A stretch of DNA of 64,000 nucleotides from Ferrimonas sediminicola (GCF_005116715.1 NZ_SWCI01000007.1:1-64000), one strand, 5' to 3'; positions 1 through 7,854 are shown, numbered from the stretch's first letter. Notes: generated from the letters alone by a model not told the origin. Made by a program: numbers and translations.

Positions 1-94
1 GGCTAACTACATTGACCAGTTCTATAACCGCCGTCGATTACACTCAAGCTTGGGCTACCAAAGTCCACAGCAGTTTGAGAAACTGGCGGTATAA
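1..94 (+). CDS. IS3-family transposase OrfB, C-terminal fragment
   Basis: Reading from base 2 gives ANYIDQFYNRRRLHSSLGY and then SPQQFEKLAV before TAA at 92-94. The FYNRRR.HSSLGY.SP..FE pattern is the hallmark C-terminus of the rve (DDE) integrase domain in IS3-family OrfB proteins, which cut and join the element ends. The start and the DDE residues lie upstream of the window. Only the tail is present, so subgroup and activity cannot be judged. Confidence 0.85.
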   Translation, partial: ANYIDQFYNRRRLHSSLGYQSPQQFEKLAV

Positions 95-127
95 CAAACC
101 CGTGTCCACTTTATCGGGGCAGGATCA
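1..127 (+). mobile_element. Right end of an IS3-family insertion sequence (truncated by window edge)
   Basis: The first 94 bases encode the last 30 residues of an IS3-type transposase. They are followed by a short tail whose final bases read, on the complement, TGATCCTGCCCC and then an AAAGTGGACA stretch, the usual terminal inverted repeat style of IS3-family elements. The left end and most of the transposase lie outside the window. The DNA directly after the repeat is the tail of an RDD-family gene, so the element appears to have landed inside that gene. The exact last base (about 124-127) is uncertain because the other end is not visible to compare. Confidence 0.75.
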
Positions 128-258
128 TGTTGGTGCTGCTGCTCAATAAGAGAAAGCGCGCTATCCACGACTTCATTGCCGGCACCGTGGTGGTTAACCG
201 AGAGTTCGCTGTCCCGGCAGCGCATGGGAAGGGGCATGCCGCCGAGGCTGTCGGGTAA
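127..258 (+). pseudogene. RDD-family membrane protein, 3' remnant cut by the IS
   Basis: This is an open frame of 43 codons beginning at the IS border. It reads LLNKRKRAIHDFIAGTVVV and then NREF, matching the end of RDD-domain proteins, where an Arg-rich turn, a conserved His-Asp and a G-T-V-V-V strand close the last membrane segment. RDD proteins normally have three or more transmembrane helices, and all of those are missing here. The ATG at 127-129 is probably fortuitous. It reads as the leftover end of a gene disrupted by the insertion sequence; whether the 5' part survives beyond the left edge cannot be seen. Confidence 0.7.
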
Positions 259-415
259 CCTCGACTCGCGAGTGGCTGCCACCTGTCGGTGATACGTAGG
301 TTGGAGGGGGCTCGGCTCCCTTATTCGGGCGCTGGGCGCCGGGTACTCCGCCCTGGTTATTTGCCCGCCCTGTGTTTCGTTCGGTATTTATTATTTGTTG
401 TTGAGGTTTGAAAGT

Positions 416-607
416 ATGATGTTGATGCCGTCTACCATTGCGGTTGTTTTGGTTCTTGGCTTGGTTTTACTGCCCTTCCTGATCCAATATCTTTGGAACA
501 GCACCGTCTCCGAGCTGTTTGAGGTGAAGACGATTAACTACTGGCATGCGTTACGCCTGCTTATTCTGTGTAAGATACTGTTCGCCAGCACGGTATATAC
601 CGGATAG
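416..607 (+). CDS. Small inner-membrane protein, function unknown
   Basis: A 63-residue protein with one strong hydrophobic helix near the N-terminus (TIAVVLVLGLVLLPFLIQYL). It is followed by LWNSTVSELFEVKTINYWHALRLL and a short hydrophobic end. The motif LWN....ELF.VK.I.YW.ALRLL is seen in short membrane proteins of unknown role in Shewanella- and Vibrio-like bacteria, from memory of the family rather than a search. I chose ATG 416 because a GAGG sequence lies nine bases upstream; an in-frame start at 395 lacks a ribosome binding site. It stands alone between the broken RDD gene and the DUF4344 gene. Confidence 0.65.
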   Translation: MMLMPSTIAVVLVLGLVLLPFLIQYLWNSTVSELFEVKTINYWHALRLLILCKILFASTVYTG

Positions 608-768
608 CCGGGTAGGGCGTTTCGCCTCACGGTCCGATGAGGGGGCGGTTCTCGCCCCCTTGGTCCTCGGCAGGCAACCGCCGCCTAAGGCCGGTTGTTG
701 CCTGTGCTTCAACGAGTTACACTCACGCGTTCCCAGTTTTTCAACGTGGCGTTCTAAGCCGAAATCCC

Positions 769-1569
769 ATGAAATTACCTGCAGTGATCCTGGTTGCCGT
801 CGTTCTGTTGTCCAGGGGAGCCCCGGCACTGGCCGACGGCCGGCTCTACACGGAGTATGCCACGCCCACCGACCCCTCCCATTGGCCTGTCAGGCAGAGG
901 GTCATGGCATCCGGTGTGGTCGAGCAGGTGACCTCCTTGATCAACGACACACTGCAACTGCGGCACCCCGTGGGCATCCTCTTCGGGGGTGAAGCGGGGC
1001 CTCTCTATGATGATGAGGCCAGGAGGATAGTGATTCCCTACGCCTTTCTCGAGGAGGTCAGGGGGCGATTTGAACGATCACACTACGCTGAAACCGGTGT
1101 CACGGCCGAGGATGCGACCATGGACGCCTTGATGCATACGCTGTTTCATGAGATTGGCCATGCGTTGGTGCCGATGTTTGACCTGCCGATGCTCGGCAGA
1201 GAGGAGGACGCGGCAGACAGCCTGGCGACGATCCTGTTGATCGAGTACTTCGATGGCGGCGGGGAGATTGCACTGAGCGCCGCGGATCTGTTTGCCTTGG
1301 AGAGTGACGAGGTCGACGAGTTGGTTGAGGAGGACTTCTGGGACGAGCATGGCCTGGATCTGCAGAGATTCTACACCACGTTGTGCATGGTCTACGGCAG
1401 CAATCCCCAGGCGTACGCTTACCTGGCCCGGCAGGCCAACCTCTCGGCCGAGCGTGCGGCGCTGTGTGTGGATGACTACCACAAGGTGTCTGTCAGTTGG
1501 CTTTCCCTGTTGAATGAGCACCGCAAGGACGGCGACCGCCGGTACCGGGCCGATGCGCCAAAGGGCTAG
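769..1569 (+). CDS. DUF4344 putative zinc metallopeptidase, secreted
   Basis: A 266-residue protein with a Sec signal peptide (MKLPAVILVAVVLLSRGAPALA). A gluzincin-type metal motif HEIGH lies at residues 127-131 (H127, E128, H131), followed by LGREEDAADSLAT, where the EDAAD segment is the usual downstream part of DUF4344 proteins. Members are predicted periplasmic or secreted peptidases; no substrate is known to me. ATG 769 is preferred because it begins the signal peptide; a longer frame back to 637 adds Arg/Pro-rich sequence with no signal. It lies seven bases ahead of the DUF3592 gene, so the two are probably co-transcribed. Confidence 0.8.
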   Translation: MKLPAVILVAVVLLSRGAPALADGRLYTEYATPTDPSHWPVRQRVMASGVVEQVTSLINDTLQLRHPVGILFGGEAGPLYDDEARRIVIPYAFLEEVRGRFERSHYAETGVTAEDATMDALMHTLFHEIGHALVPMFDLPMLGREEDAADSLATILLIEYFDGGGEIALSAADLFALESDEVDELVEEDFWDEHGLDLQRFYTTLCMVYGSNPQAYAYLARQANLSAERAALCVDDYHKVSVSWLSLLNEHRKDGDRRYRADAPKG

Positions 1570-1575
1570 GGCGGT

Positions 1576-2043
1576 ATGAGTCGCAGCCTGAAGGACCTCG
1601 CCGCTGTCCTGCTGCTGCTGGCCCTGGCCTTTTTGGTCAGGGGAATTACCGTTCTGTGCGTCGCCCTGGAATCCTATGGCTGGAGCGCAGTGCCCGGTAG
1701 CGTGGTCGATAGTCACATCAGCCGCTTCCGTCCCGATGGCGCTCGTCACGGCAGCGATCTCTACCGGGCGGAGATAACCTATCGCTACGCGGTCGATGGC
1801 TTTGGCCGGCGCGGCAATCTGCTCTACCTCGGCTACAGCTCAGACCGCACCCGTGACGGGGCGCAGGCCTGGCTCGATAGGTTTCCCCCGGACCAGGCGG
1901 TGGTTGTCTACGTCAATCCTGAGGATTCGACCCAGTCCGTGTTGATCACCGGCATCAGCATCGAGGATTTTGCCGATCTTCTGACCGGTTCTCTGCTGGT
2001 CGCCGTGGCAAGCGCGATGTTGCGTCGCAGCCGCCGCAGATAG
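1576..2043 (+). CDS. DUF3592 domain membrane protein
   Basis: 155 residues. The N-terminal transmembrane helix (AAVLLLLALAFLVRGITVL) is followed by a small beta-rich domain containing SDLYRAEITYRYAVDG, YSSDRTRDGAQAWLDRFPP and VVYVNPEDSTQSVL. This is the DUF3592 pattern: a strand-rich unit ending in V.YVNP..P..S.L. A second hydrophobic segment (LLTGSLLVAVASAML) precedes a basic tail. The family has no known biochemical role. It sits directly downstream of the DUF4344 gene. Confidence 0.75.
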   Translation: MSRSLKDLAAVLLLLALAFLVRGITVLCVALESYGWSAVPGSVVDSHISRFRPDGARHGSDLYRAEITYRYAVDGFGRRGNLLYLGYSSDRTRDGAQAWLDRFPPDQAVVVYVNPEDSTQSVLITGISIEDFADLLTGSLLVAVASAMLRRSRRR

Positions 2044-2109
2044 CTGCATCCGTTTCATACCTATTTAGGCCAATCTGCCGGGGCGCAATGGCCAGTTTAT
2101 TTACAGGAG

Positions 2110-2505
2110 ATGGAAAGTTTCAGTCATGTGATGGTGGGCTCAAACGATATCGGTGAGTCCAAGAGGTTCTACGACGCGGTGATGGCGGTACTGGGCTACC
2201 CGGAAGGGGTGATGGACGCCAAGGGACGTTGTCTCTACCTGGGCGAAGAGGGGGTTCTGGGGATTACCCGGCCGATCGACGGCCAACCCGCCCCCCACGG
2301 CAACGGCATGACCATCGGTTTCCGGGTGGCCACTCCCGAGTTGGTGGACGCCTGGCACGCCGCGGGGCTGGCCGGCGGCGGCAGCAGTTGCGAAGCGCGT
2401 CCCGGTGTTCGGGTCAGTGGAGAGAGGCGCCTGTATCTGGCCTATCTGCGCGATCCGGCGGGCAACAAGTTGTGTGCCACCCACTTTCTTTCGGCCACCG
2501 GCTAG
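2110..2505 (+). CDS. VOC-family (glyoxalase/dioxygenase-fold) protein
   Basis: 131 residues with the paired beta-alpha-beta-beta-beta arrangement of the vicinal oxygen chelate fold. It starts FSHVMVGSNDIGESKRFYDAV, the usual first metal-binding strand (His5), and ends YLRDPAGNKLCATH. Glyoxalase I, fosfomycin-resistance and extradiol dioxygenase proteins share this fold, but this one is closer to the uncharacterised stand-alone VOC proteins often annotated as lactoylglutathione lyase-like. No specific substrate can be assigned. An AGGAG sequence abuts the ATG, which is unusually close for a ribosome binding site. Confidence 0.8.
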   Translation: MESFSHVMVGSNDIGESKRFYDAVMAVLGYPEGVMDAKGRCLYLGEEGVLGITRPIDGQPAPHGNGMTIGFRVATPELVDAWHAAGLAGGGSSCEARPGVRVSGERRLYLAYLRDPAGNKLCATHFLSATG

Positions 2506-2640
2506 ACGCGACACTATACTGTCACCATGCGTCAGGCGGACAGCGGCCGGGTCCGAGGCATGGCGCGGTGAGTTCTGCGGCCGGGGCGCGGCGCCCCCGG
2601 CCGGTGAACTTGGGATCCGTGAATGCGCCGGAGGCTGGGT

Positions 2641-3138
2641 ATGCGATTTCATCATCTTCTGCGGGTAGCGATGCTGCCCCTGTTGGCCGTGTTGGCAAGC
2701 GCCGAGGCGGCGACGCCCCCAAGCTCCAACGGCATCGATTATCCCACCGGTTGGCAGGAGTGGGCGCTGATCGCGGTGTCTCACCGAACTGACAACGGCA
2801 CCCTTCGGGCGATCCTGGGTAATGACACCGCAGTGAAGGCGGCCCGGGCAGGGCAGACCAACCCCTGGCCCGACGGCACTGTCCTGGCCAAGGCGGTGTG
2901 GAAAGGGGCCGGGCTGGAAAACTGGAGCTCGGCGGTGGCGCCCAAGGCGTTCGTGCATGCAGAGTTCATGATCAAGGACTCGGTCCGGTTTGCCGAGACC
3001 TATGGCTGGGGCTGGGCTCGCTGGCTGGGGGAGACACAGGCGCCGTTTGCCGATGGGCCGCAGGTGTGCATCTCCTGCCACACGCCGGTGCGCGGCCGCG
3101 ACTGGGTGTTCACCGATCCGGCACCGTTCCCCCATTAG
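2641..3138 (+). CDS. Cytochrome P460 family protein, periplasmic c-type heme
   Basis: 165 residues with a signal peptide (MRFHHLLRVAMLPLLAVLASAEAA). A single c-type heme motif CISCH (C143, C146, H147) lies near the C-terminus, as in cytochrome P460 and related beta-sheet cytochromes c'. Conserved family features include YPTGWQEWALIAVSHRTDNG and the run KAVWKG.....W. Characterised P460 proteins oxidise hydroxylamine or bind nitric oxide; which applies here cannot be read from sequence. ATG 2641 has GGAGG six bases upstream and begins a good signal peptide; an alternative ATG at 2623 adds six residues. Confidence 0.82.
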   Translation: MRFHHLLRVAMLPLLAVLASAEAATPPSSNGIDYPTGWQEWALIAVSHRTDNGTLRAILGNDTAVKAARAGQTNPWPDGTVLAKAVWKGAGLENWSSAVAPKAFVHAEFMIKDSVRFAETYGWGWARWLGETQAPFADGPQVCISCHTPVRGRDWVFTDPAPFPH

Positions 3139-3171
3139 CCGCGGCTGAGCGGCCCAGGCACCCGAGAAAGC

Positions 3172-3720
3172 TCATGGCCGTTGGGTCAGGATCTCCATGC
3201 ATCTGGCGGCCACGGCCTCGCCGCTGCCGGTCAGGTGGGCGGTGACGATCGCCCCCTCCTTCAGCAGGCACAAGGTGTCCAGCAGCAGGGGGTCATCGCT
3301 GTGCAGGTGACCGGCGATGATCCGGCGCACCTCAAGTTTGTGGTGGCGGCAAAACTGGGCGACCTCACTGTCCAGATCACTGAACTCCGCCGAGGTATTG
3401 ATAAAGAAACAGCCCCTGAAGTTGCCCAGCTCCGGCTCGTTGTTGCCGAACCAGCTCCGCAATGCGCCGAACAGGCACCCTATTACCTCCCGGTCTGAGC
3501 TTGCTGCCGACAGCTTTGCCTCCAGCCAGCGGCTGAAGCGATCGTGCCGTTGCTGAAGGGCGGCCATCACCAACTCATCTTTACTCTTGAAATGGCTGTA
3601 GAGCGTTCTCTTTGCCACCCCGGAAGTAGTGAGTACTTCATTGATACCAATGGAGTTTATTCCATTGTTGTAGAACAGTTCCAAGGCTGTATCGATCAGT
3701 AACTGGCGCTTTTGACTCAT
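3172..3720 (-). CDS. TetR/AcrR-family transcriptional repressor
   Basis: 182 residues. The N-terminal helix-turn-helix is typical: ALELFYNNGINSIGINEVL, then SGVAKRTLYSHFKSKDEL at residues 12-50. The C-terminal ligand domain resembles the YcdC/NemR side of the family (GALRSWFG..., GCFFINTSAEF). Start at 3720 is chosen because GGAGGGGGT precedes that ATG; a start at 3750 would add ten residues. It is divergent from the HPP gene, and two perfect 18-bp inverted repeats lie in the shared 87-bp gap, so it most likely represses both genes. The inducing ligand is unknown. Confidence 0.9.
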   Translation of the reverse strand: MSQKRQLLIDTALELFYNNGINSIGINEVLTTSGVAKRTLYSHFKSKDELVMAALQQRHDRFSRWLEAKLSAASSDREVIGCLFGALRSWFGNNEPELGNFRGCFFINTSAEFSDLDSEVAQFCRHHKLEVRRIIAGHLHSDDPLLLDTLCLLKEGAIVTAHLTGSGEAVAARCMEILTQRP

Positions 3721-3743
3721 ACCCCCTCCCTCTGGAATGCATA

Positions 3744-3771
3744 TTGACAAATGTAGACCAGTCTGTCTACT
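3744..3771 (+). promoter_or_regulatory. Candidate promoter for the HPP gene
   Basis: A perfect TTGACA at 3744-3749 is followed after 16 bases by TCTACT (3766-3771), a weak match to the -10 box. The spacer is filled by the first TetR-type operator, so binding there would block RNA polymerase directly. Confidence 0.5.
3753..3770. promoter_or_regulatory. TetR-type operator 1
   Basis: GTAGACCAGTCTGTCTAC, an inverted repeat with half-sites GTAGAC and GTCTAC around six bases. It lies between the divergent TetR and HPP genes. The TAGAC.....GTCTA form is like boxes of the NemR branch of TetR regulators. Confidence 0.75.
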
Positions 3772-3778
3772 CTTTCGG

Positions 3779-3796
3779 GTAGACCAACCTGTCTAC
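3779..3796. promoter_or_regulatory. TetR-type operator 2
   Basis: GTAGACCAACCTGTCTAC, the same GTAGAC-N6-GTCTAC design as operator 1, centred 26 bp away. It ends 11 bases before the preferred start codon of the HPP gene, so it probably overlaps the transcribed region. Confidence 0.75.
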
Positions 3797-3807
3797 TTTT
3801 GGATCTC

Positions 3808-4266
3808 ATGATGAATCGTACCCTGTTGAATATCGTCGCCGGTCTCGGCGCCTCCCTGGCCATCGGGCTGCTCTCCTACTTTGATTCGGTGTCCAGCCAG
3901 CTGGTGCTGCTGATGGCGCCGTTCGGGGCAACGGCCGTGCTGGTGTTTGGTGTGCCGGAGAGCCCGCTGGCCCAGCCCAAGAACGTCATACTGGGCCACC
4001 TGATCACCGCCTTTGTGGGGGTGTTCTTTACCCAGTTCATCGGCGTTACCCCCCTGACCCTGGCGTTGGCCACCGGGGTGGCGGTAACGGCCATGCTGCT
4101 GACCGATACCACCCATCCGCCGGCGGGCGCCAATCCGCTGCTGATCATGCTGTCCAACCAGGGGTGGAGCTTCCTGATCACTCCGGTACTGCTTGGCACC
4201 CTGATCATCGTGGTTGTCGGCAGGAGCATGCGCCTGTTGCTCAAACAGTGGGCCCAGCCGCAGTGA
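3808..4266 (+). CDS. HPP-family integral membrane protein
   Basis: 152 residues with four hydrophobic segments. The family-defining motif TTHPPAGANPLL follows the third. Other typical stretches are LVLLMAPFGATAVLVFG and SPLAQPKNVILGHLITAFVG. Plant HPP proteins have been linked to nitrite transport into chloroplasts, but the bacterial role is not settled. It is divergent from a TetR repressor with two operators, so expression is probably induced by a small molecule. Start choice is uncertain: TTG 3799, ATG 3808 and ATG 3811 are all possible and none has a good ribosome binding site. The N-terminus MMNRTLLNIVAGLGAS fits family members. Confidence 0.85.
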   Translation: MMNRTLLNIVAGLGASLAIGLLSYFDSVSSQLVLLMAPFGATAVLVFGVPESPLAQPKNVILGHLITAFVGVFFTQFIGVTPLTLALATGVAVTAMLLTDTTHPPAGANPLLIMLSNQGWSFLITPVLLGTLIIVVVGRSMRLLLKQWAQPQ

Positions 4267-4398
4267 CCGCCAGGCCGGGGAAAGGGTTTGAACTCTCCGG
4301 CGACAAGCCGTATCGTCGGTAACAGTGCACCGGCGAGCGCGTCCGGTGGTTGTCGCCATTGACCGGTGACGCCAACGGCTCAACACCAAGGAGAAGGT

Positions 4399-4938
4399 AT
4401 GCTGAGTAGAGAGAATACAGGACTCATTGTCGTTGATGTCCAGGGAAAACTGGCTCGGCTGGTGGCCAACAGCGACGCGATGATCGGCCACTGCCGCAAG
4501 CTGATCCTCGGGGCCAAGGCCCTGGGTCTGCCCATCGTCTGGCTGGAGCAGAATCCCGACAAGCTCGGGCCCACGGTCGAGGAGCTCGCTGGTGTGCTGG
4601 GGGAGAGTTCGCCCATCACCAAGTTTACCTTCGACGCCTGCGAAGAGCCGGAGTTCCTGAGGGCCGTTCGCCGCTGGGGTCGGGACTCCTGGCTGGTATG
4701 CGGCATAGAGGCCCATATCTGCGTGTATCAGACGGCACTGCATCTGCGGCGCCTCAGTTACGACGTCCACCTGGTGTGCGACTGCGTCTCCTCCCGTCAG
4801 GAGGCCAACAAGGCGCTGGCCATATCCAGGCTGACCCACCAGGGAGTGTCGATGACCGGGCTGGAGATGAGCCTGTATGAACTGGTCAAAGACTGCCGGG
4901 CCTCGGAGTTTCGGACGCTGCTGGATCTGGTAAAATAG
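4399..4938 (+). CDS. Isochorismatase-family (cysteine) hydrolase
   Basis: 179 residues of the isochorismatase/nicotinamidase fold. The expected triad is visible: D13 in GLIVVDVQ, K75 in ITKFTFDA and C108 in GIEAHICVYQTAL. The cis-peptide region precedes the cysteine (VCGIEAH). Closest in style to YcaC-like hydrolases of unknown substrate; nicotinamidase-specific metal ligands are not evident. ATG 4399 follows AAGGAGAAGG. The gene stands alone between the HPP gene and an unknown gene. Confidence 0.87.
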   Translation: MLSRENTGLIVVDVQGKLARLVANSDAMIGHCRKLILGAKALGLPIVWLEQNPDKLGPTVEELAGVLGESSPITKFTFDACEEPEFLRAVRRWGRDSWLVCGIEAHICVYQTALHLRRLSYDVHLVCDCVSSRQEANKALAISRLTHQGVSMTGLEMSLYELVKDCRASEFRTLLDLVK

Positions 4939-5093
4939 CGCTGACCACCTGAGCCGGGGCACTTGAGCTGAACTTTTGAGCGGATTTCGTTACCCTGGTG
5001 GCTCAGCAGGGTGGTTGTGCCTGGGCTTCGGCTCGGCATCGTACCCATCATCGGGCCGCAGACCACACCAAGGAGTAAAGGGGGGGAGCGCAG

Positions 5094-5723
5094 ATGAACA
5101 CCATTATTCCCTACCAGTCCCTGCAGGAAGCCCTGACGGATCTGGATAACGGTGGCCGGTTCTACAACGTCTTTACCAGTGCCCACGACGGGGTGGTGGA
5201 ACCGGCGGAACTGGCCAGGGTGGCCGGGGTGTTCAGCGACACCCAAAGGATGATGCTGTTCCTGGAGATGGCCCTGTCCGACCTGACTGAGGAGGATAAG
5301 GCCAGGGTTATTCAGCGCCTCAGTCCCGAGCTCAACAGTCTTTACCACGCCGAGGCGCCGCGCCGTTACACGCCGGTCCAGGCGAAGTTGCAGGGCCGGG
5401 CCGGCGAGGCGGCGATCCTTTGCGGCGTCCCCAGGCTGATGGAATCGGCGGAGAACTTCGCCGGAATGATCACCGTGCCCATCAGCGCCGGCACCATGAG
5501 CACCTTCACCATGATCCCCATCGTCGATCACTACGATGTCTACCAGGTTCGCGATGGCCAGACCAACCGTGAGTTTGTGGTGGCTCATGCCCGGGGAGAA
5601 ACCAAGCTGCCGGAGAGCGTGTCGTTGTTCGGTGGCACCTTCAAGGAGCTGCAGCAGGATCAGTCGGGTAGCCTGTTCCTGGAGGTGGTCTATTATGTCA
5701 ACCACCACACCCTGGCGGTATAG
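5094..5723 (+). CDS. Conserved-looking protein of unknown function
   Basis: 209 residues, soluble, no signal peptide and no domain that I recognise. The N-terminal third is helical and includes SAHDGVVEPAELARVAGVF, which looks loosely like an EF-hand loop but lacks the full calcium pattern. The middle segment LCGVPRLMESAENFAGMIT and the strand-rich end SLFLEVVYYVNHHTLAV look globular. A purine-rich GGGGGGAGCG precedes the ATG. It is 21 bases ahead of the next small membrane-protein gene, so the pair may form an operon. Confidence 0.75.
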   Translation: MNTIIPYQSLQEALTDLDNGGRFYNVFTSAHDGVVEPAELARVAGVFSDTQRMMLFLEMALSDLTEEDKARVIQRLSPELNSLYHAEAPRRYTPVQAKLQGRAGEAAILCGVPRLMESAENFAGMITVPISAGTMSTFTMIPIVDHYDVYQVRDGQTNREFVVAHARGETKLPESVSLFGGTFKELQQDQSGSLFLEVVYYVNHHTLAV

Positions 5724-5744
5724 CGGCAAAAGTGGGGAGAGCGG

Positions 5745-5984
5745 ATGAACCGCTTACTCAGGGGGCTGGCGCTGCTGCTGATGCTGGTGGCCCTGGTGGT
5801 GCTGACCAAGCCGGCGGATGCCGATCTGGGCATGGCATTGCTGGCGCTGGCGACGCTGCTGCTCTTTGTCAGTTTTGCCCTGAACCGACGGTCTCGCCGC
5901 CCGCCGGGCGGTGACTCCCTGCCCGGCGCCAGCGATACCGATGGCCGCGAGGGTGACTCCGGTTCCGATGGTGCCGGCGACTGA
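5745..5984 (+). CDS. Small two-helix membrane protein, unknown function
   Basis: 79 residues: two transmembrane helices (LALLLMLVALVVLTK and GMALLALATLLLFVSFAL) joined by a short polar turn. A soluble Pro/Gly/Asp-rich tail follows (RRPPGGD..., GDSGSDGAGD). Start ATG follows GGGGAGAGCGG. The low-complexity acidic tail suggests little folded structure. It is immediately downstream of the unknown 209-residue protein and ends seven bases before the convergent PPK2 gene. Confidence 0.65.
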   Translation: MNRLLRGLALLLMLVALVVLTKPADADLGMALLALATLLLFVSFALNRRSRRPPGGDSLPGASDTDGREGDSGSDGAGD

Positions 5985-5991
5985 GGCAGGC

Positions 5992-6813
5992 TCAGTATCT
6001 CTCCTCGATGAAGGGGTAGTCGGCGATGGCGCCCTGGTCATCATACCTGCCGCTGAGATTTCGTTTCCCCAGGGCCGGGGCGTCCCTGGGCAGCTCCTCG
6101 TAGGGGAACTGGCTCAGGAAGTGGGCGATGCAGTTCAACCGGGCCCGCTTCTTATCGTCTGACTGCACCAGATACCAGGGGGCATGGCGGTTGTGGGTGG
6201 CGGCCAGCATGGCGTCCCGGGCCCGGGAGTACTCGTACCAGCGGTTGTAGGATTCCAGATCCATCGAGCTGAGTTTCCAGGTTTTCCTCGGATCGTTGAT
6301 CCTCGCCCTAAAGCGCCGCTCCTGCTCCTCCATGCTCACCTCGAACCAGTACTTGATCAGCACGATCCCCGATTCGGCAATGGCGCGCTCGAACACCGGG
6401 GTGTACTTGAGGAAGATGTCGTACTGCTCCTGGGTGCAGAAGTTCATCACCCGCTCGACACCGGCCCGGTTGTACCAGCTGCGGTCAAACAGCACCACCT
6501 CGCCGGCGGCGGGAAAGTGGCGGACGTAGCGCTGGGCAAACCACTCGCTTTTCTCCCGTTCGGTGGGGGCCGGCAGGGCGACGACCCGAAAGATCCGCGG
6601 GCTGACCCTGTCGGTGAAGCGCTTGATCACCCCGCCTTTCCCAGCCGCGTCCCGCCCCTCAAACACCACCACCACCTTCAGCCCCTTCGCCTGAATCCAG
6701 TACTGCAGCTTGACCAGTTCACCGTGCAGCCGGAACAGCTCCTCTTCGTACTCCTCTCGGCTCATCTTGGGTTTGCTGCCATTGGGTGTGTCGTTGGTGG
6801 GCTTCTTGGCCAT
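5992..6813 (-). CDS. ppk2: Polyphosphate kinase 2 (PPK2)
   Basis: 273 residues of the single-domain PPK2 type. It shows the Walker A loop GRDAAGKGG (residues 53-61), Walker B VVLFDRSWYNRAGVE (D110) and the lid-region arginines (RFRARINDPRKTWKLS). The enzyme transfers phosphate between polyphosphate and nucleoside diphosphates or monophosphates in the cytoplasm. Length and a single domain fit class I, which prefers NDPs, but subclass is an inference. I chose ATG 6813 because AGGGA sits eight bases upstream; ATG 6831 adds six residues and lacks a ribosome binding site. Transcribed alone on the minus strand. Confidence 0.92.
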   Translation of the reverse strand: MAKKPTNDTPNGSKPKMSREEYEEELFRLHGELVKLQYWIQAKGLKVVVVFEGRDAAGKGGVIKRFTDRVSPRIFRVVALPAPTEREKSEWFAQRYVRHFPAAGEVVLFDRSWYNRAGVERVMNFCTQEQYDIFLKYTPVFERAIAESGIVLIKYWFEVSMEEQERRFRARINDPRKTWKLSSMDLESYNRWYEYSRARDAMLAATHNRHAPWYLVQSDDKKRARLNCIAHFLSQFPYEELPRDAPALGKRNLSGRYDDQGAIADYPFIEERY

Positions 6814-6974
6814 GGAGAGGATCCCTGTCATCGTTGAGCGCTCGCTGACGCCATCCTGCGTCAGCCCGTTGAGAGTTCATTCTACTGTGTCTCTTTTTTC
6901 GGCCCGGCTCAAGGGGCGGTCCGCCGCCGCGTATACTTAGGGGCAGTCAACGGTGACAACCCGCGGAGGATCCC

Positions 6975-7727
6975 ATGCTCCAGGCGCTGTTTTTTGACAT
7001 CAGCGGAGTGCTGTACGAGGGGCAGCGCGCCATAGCCGGTGCCGCCAAGGCCGTTGGCCGGGCACAGGCCAGTCCGCTGCAGGTGCGGTTTCTCACCAAT
7101 ACCTCGAGGAAAACCCGCCAGCGGGTGCACCAGGATCTGCTGGCTCTGGGGTTTGAGCTGGCGCTGTCGCAGATCATCACCGCCCCCTCCGCCGCCAAGG
7201 CGATGATCCAGGCCAAGGGGTGGCGCCCCTTCTGCCTGGTGCATGAGAAGATTCGCAGTGAGTTTGACGATCTCGACCAGGCGCAGCCCAACGCGGTGTT
7301 GGTGGGGGACGCCGCCGAGGGTTTCAGTTACCCGGCCCTGGACCAGGCGTTCCGACTCTGTCTGGAGGGCGCCCCGCTCATCGGTGTGGGCATGAACCGC
7401 TACTTCAAACTGGAGGGGCAGCTGCATCTGGATGCCGGTCCCTTCATCCGGGCCCTGGAGTATGCGGCGGGGACCGAGGCGATCATCGTCGGCAAGCCGG
7501 CGCCGGCGTTCTTCCTGGAGGCGGTGGCCAGTGTCGGGGTGAAACCGGACCAGGTGATGATGGTGGGGGACGATGTTCAGGGCGATGTGGAGGGGGCGCT
7601 GTCGGCGGGGCTGCAGGCCTGCCTGGTGCAGACCGGCAAGTACCGCCTGGGGGATGAGTCGGGCTGCCGCCGGCGCTTCCCCTGTGTGGCCTCGGTAGTG
7701 GAGGCGGTTGAGCTGGCCCTCGGTTGA
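6975..7727 (+). CDS. HAD-IIA family phosphatase, LHPP/TIGR01458-like
   Basis: 250 residues of the HAD superfamily with a C2-type cap. Motif I reads DISGVLYEG with nucleophile D8. The usual second Asp is Ser10, exactly as in the LHPP branch (phospholysine/phosphohistidine inorganic pyrophosphate phosphatases). Motif II is LTNTS, motif III is around GKPAPAFF and motif IV is MVGDDVQGDV. ATG 6975 follows a GGAGG box. The natural substrate in bacteria is not established; pyrophosphate or phospho-amino acids are possible by homology. Confidence 0.85.
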   Translation: MLQALFFDISGVLYEGQRAIAGAAKAVGRAQASPLQVRFLTNTSRKTRQRVHQDLLALGFELALSQIITAPSAAKAMIQAKGWRPFCLVHEKIRSEFDDLDQAQPNAVLVGDAAEGFSYPALDQAFRLCLEGAPLIGVGMNRYFKLEGQLHLDAGPFIRALEYAAGTEAIIVGKPAPAFFLEAVASVGVKPDQVMMVGDDVQGDVEGALSAGLQACLVQTGKYRLGDESGCRRRFPCVASVVEAVELALG

Positions 7728-7803
7728 GCCCCGCGGCGGATCACCGGGTCTGGGGTGGCAGAGGGGCAGGGTGCAGCGCGCCCAGGGTGGCAAACCCGGC
7801 CCC

Positions 7804-7829
7804 AAAAAAAGGGCCGCTTCACGCGGCCC
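7804..7829 (-). terminator. Intrinsic terminator of the DUF1097 gene
   Basis: On the minus strand GGGCCGC and GCGGCCC pair around GTGA (plus coordinates 7811-7829) and are followed by seven T. It starts 26 bases after the DUF1097 stop codon. Confidence 0.88.
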
Positions 7830-7854
7830 GAAGATGAGAGTCAGGAGAGTATTA

